From contig CAJNOL010001063.1 of the NCBI GenBank assembly GCA_905250125.1, forward strand, positions 18,815-82,814: DNA of 64,000 bases, read 5' to 3'. Shown one piece after another: positions 57,203-64,000 of the stretch; position 1 is the first letter of the stretch, and each line of letters opens with the position of its first letter. This DNA comes from Rotaria sordida (lineage: Eukaryota > Rotifera > Eurotatoria > Philodinida > Philodinidae). Below the pieces are notes generated by a model, which did not search any database, was not told where the DNA came from, and saw nothing but the letters and a program-made list of their open reading frames with translations. The translations under genes were made by a program, and so were the position numbers.

Positions 57203-57782
57203 GTTTGATACAGTAGATTTCTTTTTAGTTTGAGATAATTGTGAGCCATACATAACAGCAGCAATATCATGTTTTATGAAGAAATGTCGACGTAGATCAG
57301 TTGCTGATCCATTATATGTCATGTACAGCTATCAAAATGAAAAAAAATTATGGAATATTCAATCGAAATGATAACCGAAACAAAAGAAACAAAGAACAGC
57401 AAGTGAAACTGTTAGCAATAAATATTCAACATTTGTTGAGTTGAATAGATATCCACTCTTCTGAACGCTTTTAGTTTGATTTTTCATATGAAATCATTTT
57501 ATCAAAACGATGTTATTCGAAATGACGAAACGCGCTTTTTATTTGAAGCCATCGTTTCTCCTTTAGATAAAACTATTGTATTGAACAACGACAAAGCTGT
57601 TCTCTATTTAATTTCTATGCTTGCTAACCACTGCTTAAAGTTTTTTCTTACATTAGTTTTCAGGAGATGATGGAAATTACCTGATGACAAGTATTGCAGT
57701 CGTATCGACCATCCGATCGTAGGGTAAAGTACACTAAAACTGCATCCTTATTCATTTTACCAGATCGAGTTGTAACACGCAT
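57164..57782 (-). CDS. BED-type zinc-finger protein (short)
   Basis: Two exons, 57782-57681 and 57328-57164, join in phase 0 (CAG|GTAATT donor, GATAG acceptor). They encode about 88 aa starting MRVTTRSGKMNKDAVLVYF. The finger is split by the intron: YDCNTCHQ supplies the Cys pair and TDLRRHFFIKHD the His pair, with aromatic residues ahead as in BED domains. After KKKSTVSND the frame enters the telomere-like hairpin, giving a Gly/Val-rich tail (GVGVSVGLGGG) and a stop, so the natural C-terminus was probably lost or replaced. BED fingers bind DNA and often come from transposases. An upstream exon in another frame (see 57752-58168) is possible. Confidence 0.55.
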
Positions 57783-58168
57783 GTTATGCCTTTAATGTTG
57801 TTCATCATCCGATGGGCAGTCAAAGGCAACGGTGAAACAGGTGACTGAAAACGACCAGGTGAATTTGATGATGGAATAGATGAAACAAGAGAAATAGCAA
57901 GATTTCCTTTTTTTTCTTTCGTGCGAATTGACGATTGATTGTTGGTTGATGATTGATTTGAACTACGACCACTAGGACGGATTGGTTTTGGTGTGGAAGT
58001 TAAATGTTTAGAAGTAAGATTGAGACTTTGAAAATGGATAGAATTCAAACTACAACCATGTCTTCGAGCTACTGAACGATGACGAGCAGAAGACATTGGA
58101 GCATCGACTGATGCAGATGGATAAGACTGATATTCCATTTCTTCTTCGACTGACATCATTTGAATCAA
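57752..58168 (-). CDS. Ser/Pro-rich open frame overlapping the BED exon
   Basis: 138 codons, Ser/Asn/Pro-rich (SSNQSSTNNQSSIR, SIPSSNSPGRFQSPVSP), ending in a different frame over the first BED exon. The composition looks like a disordered protein segment rather than random AT-rich DNA. It could be the upstream exon of the BED gene with an unrecognised splice or a frameshift near 57785, which would make one protein with a disordered N-terminus and a BED finger. Confidence 0.4.
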   Translation of the reverse strand: MIQMMSVEEEMEYQSYPSASVDAPMSSARHRSVARRHGCSLNSIHFQSLNLTSKHLTSTPKPIRPSGRSSNQSSTNNQSSIRTKEKKGNLAISLVSSIPSSNSPGRFQSPVSPLPLTAHRMMNNIKGITCVLQLDLVK

Positions 58169-59658
58169 ATAGTTAGAAAATTAGAAGTGCACCAACAATA
58201 CGAGTAAATCTTATGATAGAAATGTAAGAACGACAGAGAAATCAAAAATTTTTTTTTCTCGTTCTGTCGTAGATTGGACTAAACACTTCCGTTCATCTAT
58301 ATGATTCATTCGATGAACAAATTTGATCGAAGAGAAAACACAAAAAAGGACAAAACCAAATGTATTTCGAGATTGACCTAGAAGATTTACGTTAATTCAA
58401 AAGAAGTGATCTTGACTATTCTAACGGAATAGGTTAACTGTTTCAAATTATAACTGCAAGAAGTGCTACATCAAGAAACGAATCAATCGTGAAATATATA
58501 TATATATATATATAGGAGTTTTAAAAAAGAACTATTCATTAAGAAAAATGTCTATTAATTGTTTCAAAATGAACGTTCTTCAGGAATTCAGACAATTTCC
58601 TGAACTTCTATTATTTATTGTAACAAGAAGGGTTTAATGGATTGAAATCAGGAGAATTTCTTGAAAAGTCGATCAATTTCTATTATTTTGAGCAGTGAAA
58701 TACATGTGAAATATCTTCATCGATATGATCTATGCAAATTCTCAAAGTTCTAGATGGATTGATATCATAGCAGTAGTAAATTCATGCCTTAAAAATAGAC
58801 CAATATAGCTAATATAGATAAGACAGACAGCAATTGGATTTGAAGGTTCATCAGAAAAAAAGTTATTGTTATTAATAACAATCGAATAACATTAACTTCT
58901 TACCTCTAAATAATACTATAAAGATTAATTGACAGCCTGTTTTATGACATTCAGCTGATCTTTACAAAAGATCCCCTTTTTTCCCATTCATTATAAACAT
59001 AATAATCTGTTGACAGTGAACTATCACTCATAATTTTTAGATATCATTCAATATTAGAGAAGATCGTCGATGCTATAATTAATCAAAGGCGAACAACAAT
59101 AACGCATTTTGTATTTTTCAATTGAAATTTCGGTGAAATTCGAAACGTCATCGAGAATGAATAAAATCGATACTTAAATCAGAATGTCAGTAACATATTT
59201 TGCGGATTAGACTTCATTTTCAATCCATAAAGAATGTGAACTTGCAGCTCACTATGGATGAGTGACAGTATTAATTATCGGTTTATTCATTCATTGATAA
59301 CGTAGAAAATCTCGTTGTTTTACTAATAGAAATAATGAATTAAAGACAGTTCAACAAGTGTATGTGCTCTTTGCACTAGATTTTGAAAAGAAAATAATAG
59401 CACTTATATTCTTGCTATCATCAATGACAAGTCTAAATAAATAATTGAAAATATTAATTTATTTGACGTTTTTCTTTTACTGTCACCATCACTTCGTAAT
59501 GTCTTGGAGAAACATTAGTCGAATTAGAAATTTGATGGGTTTTAATGTGATGGTTATCCGGATAAGACCTTACTTCGAGCAAAAATCTTTTGCGTTTATT
59601 TCTTTCTCATAAAATCATCTACGAGATAACTCAATCTTTCCATTATTCATTTTCCGCG
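58169..59658. other. Gene-free stretch before GPCR 2
   Basis: AT-rich, with a TA microsatellite at 58496-58513. No supported gene. The right part should contain the promoter of GPCR 2. Confidence 0.5.
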
Positions 59659-60705
59659 ATGAACAACACAGCGTTAAATACTGCTGATTCGTTTATCGAT
59701 AAAGATGATACTTATTGGATAAATATGGTCTCCCTAATTAATGAAAGTATCACACGATATGTTATGATTCTTATTTGGTTAATTGGTAATATTGGATCAA
59801 TTTTAAATTGTATTATTTTCTGTCAAGCAGCTTTCTATAAAAGTTCTTGTGCAATGTATTTTATCGCGTCCAATATTTCGCAATTTATTATTTACAATTT
59901 TGCTCTTCTAACACGCATTTTACTATTTGGTTTTAATATCAAGACAGTTTACATTGAACTTAGGTATTGCAAGTTTCGTAATTATTTCTTTTATGTATTT
60001 GTAGCTGCGGCACGGTATTACACAATTTTAGCATCAGTTGATCGATATTTTGCTAGTTCTCGTGATGCTCTTCGCCGTCAATGGAGTACACCTAAAATTG
60101 CTATTCGACTTATTATCGGCAATATTTTCTTCTGGTGTTTAATATATATCCACGTTATTGTATTCTATCAAAATTATCCAAATAATTGTTTACCTCGAAA
60201 AGGGATCTATGCCATCTTTTTTAGTATTTATATTTTGATTGATAATGGTATTCTTCCATTGGTTTTCATGATTGTCTTTGGACTTCTGACATTTATGAAT
60301 GTTCGACAAATAAAACAACGTACTAACCCAATGATAACAAGTATTACTACCAATCAATCGCATCAAATGAATAACGTGTTGAGAAAATCTTCTCAATTAC
60401 TTAAGATGTTATTGAATCAAATTGTTCTTTATATTATTTTCAACATAATGAATCCATGCTTTCTTCTTTATCAAACGCTTACAATAAATGTCCAAAAATC
60501 ACTACTCCGTCTAGAAATAGAAGCATCATTGAATAATATGTCGTATTTTCTCGTTTATATTGGATTTGCATTAACATTTTTCACGAATATTTTCTCATCA
60601 TCTTTGTTTCGAAATGAATTTAAACGATTTATTCAAGTAAAAGTGCTTCATCGTCGAATAGCACAATCAACATCAATAGTGCCAACAAATAGAATAGCTC
60701 AGTAA
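59659..60705 (+). CDS. Class A GPCR, bdelloid-type, intronless (2)
   Basis: About 348 aa from the ATG at 59659; the same frame is open upstream to 59590, but the second Met gives a typical N-terminus with a possible glycosylation site (NNTA). Seven hydrophobic segments. Motifs: IGNIGSILN (TM1 GN), CKFRNYF at the start of TM3, ASVDRYFASS (DRY intact), a loop-2 Cys (NNCLP), ILPLVFMIVFG in TM5, a basic, Ser/Thr-rich third loop, and TM7 ending FFTNIFSSSLFRNEF in place of NPxxY. It shares layout with the receptor at 42550 (DRYxxSS, RKEL/RNEF end), so both belong to one expanded family; ligand unknown. Intact. Confidence 0.88.
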   Translation: MNNTALNTADSFIDKDDTYWINMVSLINESITRYVMILIWLIGNIGSILNCIIFCQAAFYKSSCAMYFIASNISQFIIYNFALLTRILLFGFNIKTVYIELRYCKFRNYFFYVFVAAARYYTILASVDRYFASSRDALRRQWSTPKIAIRLIIGNIFFWCLIYIHVIVFYQNYPNNCLPRKGIYAIFFSIYILIDNGILPLVFMIVFGLLTFMNVRQIKQRTNPMITSITTNQSHQMNNVLRKSSQLLKMLLNQIVLYIIFNIMNPCFLLYQTLTINVQKSLLRLEIEASLNNMSYFLVYIGFALTFFTNIFSSSLFRNEFKRFIQVKVLHRRIAQSTSIVPTNRIAQ

Positions 60706-61411
60706 ACAGAAATAACAAAGTTAATAATATCAGTTGTATTCTATATCGTTCTTTGTTGTTGTATTATTTGTCTGTGAAAAATAAAAACACCTTCTCCTAT
60801 ATAATATATTCAAAACGGTCAACAGTATATTGAAAGGTTCTTAACGAAATATAACTTATAATTTTAGTGTTTCGAAACTTTCTTTAGACAAAAGAACCAA
60901 ACTTGGTACTAAATCATTGTGATTGAAGTATCGATAACTATTATTAATGATTTAGCAGTAACAATGAAGTCCAAACTTCGGTGCTAATAGGCGACTTTAA
61001 CAATTATTAGTTGAATCTTGATTGTAGTATAAAATGAGATCGTCATCAGATAATTTGTGTTTGTATTTTAACAGCAAATCGAAACTGCGAAGAAAATATT
61101 CGTTATTGGAGAATCTTTGAGCGTATAGGAACAATGTAGAAACGTACATGCGTAAAAGATTAACAACATAGTCACTATCACTATTACTTAGAAATGCTTC
61201 GTTTTATCATTACTCCATTGTTTTTCTTACTTGAAAGCTAGTTTAAGGCCCAGCCCCCACCAAAAATTTTATTTTTGCCTTAGAACATCTAATCTTAACG
61301 AAACTTCCAGAGTAGATATATCTTGAGCTGGTCACCTCGTGGTAAAAATTTCAGCTTGAAATCTTGAGCTTTTCGAGAGATAGCTTAAGATTAAGGTTCA
61401 AAACATAGGTC
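60706..61411. other. Spacer downstream of GPCR 2
   Basis: No gene. AAATAAAAA near 60779-60787 may be the GPCR polyadenylation signal. Confidence 0.5.
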
Positions 61412-61730
61412 TTCGTGCGTCCCAGATTTCTCCGCCATTTTAAATGTTAGGAAACCCGAGTTGGTTTTAAAATGTAGCCAAGACTTGAAGCTACAACTTA
61501 ACAGAGTCGGATTTTTTAATTTTTCTGTAGTTTGGTTTTTAAAGAACTTCTACGTCACGATATGAAATTAGTAGGGTGTAAGTTCTCAAACATGTTCTCT
61601 TCATCTGACATCCATCATGAAATCGAGAAATCCGACGCTGTTAAGTTGTAGTGTCAGATCTTAGCTATGATCTAAAACAAACTCAAGCTTTCTAGCTTTC
61701 AAAATGGCGGAGAAATCTGGGACGCACGAA
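61412..61730. mobile_element. Palindromic repeat element
   Basis: The left arm TTCGTGCGTCCCAGATTTCT and the reversed right arm TTCGTGCGTCCCAGATTTCT are identical, followed on both sides by CCGCCATTTT and, further in, CTACAACTTAACAG(A/C)GTCGGATTT. Arms are about 120 bp with a loop of about 70 bp. No coding sequence. The true outer ends may lie beyond the arms. Confidence 0.8.
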
Positions 61731-62015
61731 AACGTAAAAACAAAAAATCTCATTTTGAGAAAAACGCAAAATACTTTTTAGAAGTGTATTTTATGACTTT
61801 TCATCCAGTAATAGTGTTTTTCTATCATCTTAAATAATAAAAGACGCTTTGAACTCATTATGGCTGAAGATATTATGACAAAAATTTATTAGCAGGTTCA
61901 TCTAAATGACCTTAAAAACCAGAAATTAGGAAATGACATGTGATTAATGAATGATATGATAATAAAGTAACTAGTATTTTTAAAATTTGAGATAACGGTC
62001 ATCATATTTCGATAA
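61731..62015. other. 3' flank of the Mutator-like fragment
   Basis: No gene or repeat was recognised. Confidence 0.45.
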
Positions 62016-62699
62016 TCAATCATCACCACCTGCTTCATATATATCAGTACTGTCACCATCCGATAGTTCTAATGCAATATCATTGAGTTCTAATGTAATA
62101 TCGTTTACAATGGAATCAAAGTTTTCTTCATTTGAGGTATATGCAATTTCACCATCACGTTCAGTTGAAGCAGTACTTGCAGCAACTGTTGTTTTTTTTG
62201 CACGTTTTAAATGCTTGTTTTTAGTTTGCGAAGTACGAGAGTTTCTCAAAACATCAAGTTTACGAAGGCATTGAGTAGAATAATAGCCCATAGACAAGAA
62301 TATGCTTGTAAATAGTCTATTCAATGCTTCATATCCTTCATTATAAATGATAGAAGATAATCCCAATCCAATACGAAGAGTTGCTGATGAACAATAACGA
62401 TGTTTTGGGACCATAGTCCATAATAATGAGTGGTAGGCCTCATTAGCATTTTGAGACCCACCACCCACAACACGTGCTAAACTAGTATGAGAACATAGTT
62501 CTTCAAACATCGGTTTTATCATATCTAAACATGCTCGTGGAATAGATATTTTGGAGTAAGAAAAGTTTTGACCAATTGACTTTGCTTGGAGGTACTTACA
62601 CCATTTGAGATCGCACCAGTCATGCATTGGTTCTTCATTTGTTGAATAATGGTGATTGAATATTGTCCATGAACTTTGATATAATTTATTTAGGTCAGT
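62016..62699 (-). pseudogene. Mutator-like transposase C-terminal fragment
   Basis: An open frame of about 228 codons, with no ATG near its upstream edge. The pattern PRACLDMIKPMFEELCS, then GGGSQNANEAYHSLLWTMVP and KHRYCSSATLRIGL, IYNEGYEAL, matches the conserved C-terminal region of metazoan Mutator-like transposases (Gly-x-x-Gln-Asn-x-Asn-Glu, Trp, Pro-Lys). The remaining tail is basic, then acidic. The frame is cut at its 5' side exactly where the CAAGGGGGAAACAGC terminus of another element begins (62700), so the rest of the gene was probably displaced by that insertion. The sequence right of 63951 was not recognised as its continuation. Confidence 0.55.
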
Positions 62700-63951
62700 C
62701 AAGGGGGAAACAGCAGAGACTTCAGCCGTGAAGTCTCATGAAGTCTTGAAAGTCTTTCAAAGTCTTCTGAAGTCTCTTGAAGTCTTATGAAGTCTCATGA
62801 ATTCTCATAAAGTCTCTTGAAGTCTCTGAAGTTTCATAAAGTCTTATGAAGTCTCATGAAGTCTAATAAAGTCTCATGAAGTCTTATGAAGTCTCATAAA
62901 GTCTCTTGAAGTCTAATGAAGTCTCATGAATTCTTTTGGAAGTTTTGAAATACATTTAGTGCATGAAAATTCATAAGAAACCAATGAAATTGTCTTGTTT
63001 TCGGCGGTCTTATTTTAGCAGAAAGGTGAACCTTTTATTGTTTTTTTTTCAATGTGCTGGAAAAAAACTCAAGTTTGTTGGATCTTAGAAAACATGATAG
63101 TTAATAACGGAATGCTTTTTGAATGAAGTGATTTATTTTTATAAGAAATGTGTCCACCTATTCGATGTCAATCTTATGAAGAATTTTATTCCTTTTTGTT
63201 TGTTTCTATCACTCATGATAATCTATCAGCCGATAAACGGCTAGCTTTATCGGTCAATAACCAACAAGCCGTTTGCTTGTGTATAAATTTAGTCTTGTTA
63301 TTTATTTGCACCTGAAAATAGGAGTTTTTCAATGCTGGATTAATCGAATCAAATATATGCGTACCAGTAAAGTTTATCTTCTCTGTTTTAATTTCATCAA
63401 CGCTTTGTGTCATTGCCATATCTTTATTCTACATATGGATATACTGCGAGAAACAATTCTCAGAAACTAGAAACACCTTTGTAATCTCTATATGATAAGT
63501 TTTGTTTTTTGCATGTTATAGAAGTTTCATGTAATTTCTATAAGGTTTTTTGATACGCATGGAATCTACCTCTTGAAGTCTTGTGAAGTCCTATGAAGTT
63601 TTATGAAGTCTAGCGAAGTCTTGTGAAGTTTTATGAAGTCTTGTGAAGTCTAATGAAGTCTTATAAAGTCTCAAGAAGTCCTACAAAGTCGGTGAAGTCT
63701 CACAAAATCCGTGAAGTTTCATGAAGTCCGTGAAGTCTCATGAAGTCCGTAAAGTCTCACGAAGTCTTTGGAAGTCTTTTGAAGTCCTCTGAAGTCCCAT
63801 GAAATCCTATGAAGTCTTGTGAAGTCCCTTGAAGTTTTATGAAGTCTTTAGAAGCCTTGTGAAGTCTTGTGAAAATATGAAGTCATTATGGTTGAAGTCC
63901 GTTGAAGGCTGTTGAAGTCTTGAAGTTATGAAGTCCGCTGTTTCCCCCTTG
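62700..63951. mobile_element. Internally deleted element with 10-bp GAAGTC arrays at both ends
   Basis: Starts CAAGGGGGAAACAGC and ends GCTGTTTCCCCCTTG, exact inverted repeats of 15 bp. Inside the left end (62720-62945) and right end (63560-63935) are long arrays of GAAGTCTCAT-type decamers in the same orientation. Between them only a C-terminal transposase fragment remains (63213-63419). The design matches the element at 231-6985, which has AGTGATTAGG-type decamers instead. Confidence 0.8.
63213..63470 (-). pseudogene. C-terminal remnant of the transposase-like family
   Basis: The translated motif KFIHKQTACWLLT, then SRLSADRLS, is clearly homologous to KFLHKSTACYLLT and LSTDRLS at the C-terminus of the gene at 609-4626. 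No other exon of that family is present, so this is what is left after internal deletion. It lies near the left array, just as the homologous exon does in the 0.2-7.0 kb copy. Confidence 0.7.
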
Positions 63952-64000
63952 GGTTAGAATCTTTTGTTCATCTTCTTTTTTTCATCAATCAACACTATTA

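Noticed and set aside
17000..57300. True telomere end or terminal repeat array
   Set aside because: The TGTGGG-like tracts are short, hairpin-shaped and interspersed with genes on both sides, so this is not a chromosome end.

Overview
The window is AT-rich animal DNA and most probably comes from a bdelloid rotifer (Adineta or Rotaria type; species not resolved). Four things point there. Introns are about 50-70 nt with GT/AG ends. Several families are ones expanded in bdelloids: ADP-ribosyltransferase fused to TPRs, NLR-type leucine-rich repeats with one repeat per exon, short class A GPCRs, and a protein family typical of bdelloid genomes (37.4-38.9 kb). There is a heavy load of small decayed DNA transposons. 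Twelve interstitial tracts resemble the TGTGGG-type telomere repeat reported for bdelloids.

Layout. 0.2-7.0 kb: a probable mobile element with short 10-bp-period arrays at both ends and two divergently transcribed genes, a multi-exon transposase-like gene (minus) and a BED-finger-like gene (plus) broken by two in-frame TAA codons. 8.5-10.6 kb: ART-TPR gene. 12.5-15.3 kb: seven-exon FRRS1-like Reeler-DOMON-cytochrome b561 gene (minus). 15.3-21.7 kb: gene-poor, with a dead Ig domain and telomere-like hairpins. 21.7-22.9 kb: REEP/DP1-like gene. 23.4-27.6 kb: LRR gene of 15 exons. 29.6-30.1 kb: broken TIR domain. 30.5-31.4 kb: TFIIS. 32.3-34.3 kb: broken SH2-tyrosine kinase carrying a piggyBac-type MITE, then an unknown ORF. 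35.9-37.3 kb: dead Ty3/gypsy RT-RNase H, then a 100-N gap. 37.4-38.9 kb: broken bdelloid family gene. 42.5 and 59.7 kb: two intronless GPCRs. 44.3-45.2 kb: truncated, frameshifted SDR. 46.4-47.5 kb: membrane-anchored cupin. 49.4-56.8 kb: a transposon-dense stretch with a GGTACC-rich TIR element, a tRNA-Asp-like locus, a palindromic MITE, a long-TIR element and a complete-length but dead mariner. 57.2-58.2 kb: BED-finger gene. 62.0-64.0 kb: a Mutator-like transposase fragment cut by an internally deleted relative of the 0.2-7.0 kb element.

Likely working genes are ART-TPR, FRRS1-like, REEP-like, the LRR protein, TFIIS, two GPCRs and the cupin, possibly also the BED gene. They belong to unrelated pathways (iron/redox, ER shaping, transcription elongation, signalling), so no operon-like logic applies. 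The most notable material is repeat biology: the two-gene element with helically phased arrays and its deletion derivatives, and the dispersed telomere-like hairpins. Exon boundaries were read by eye from splice signals and phase. Nothing was checked by alignment or database search.
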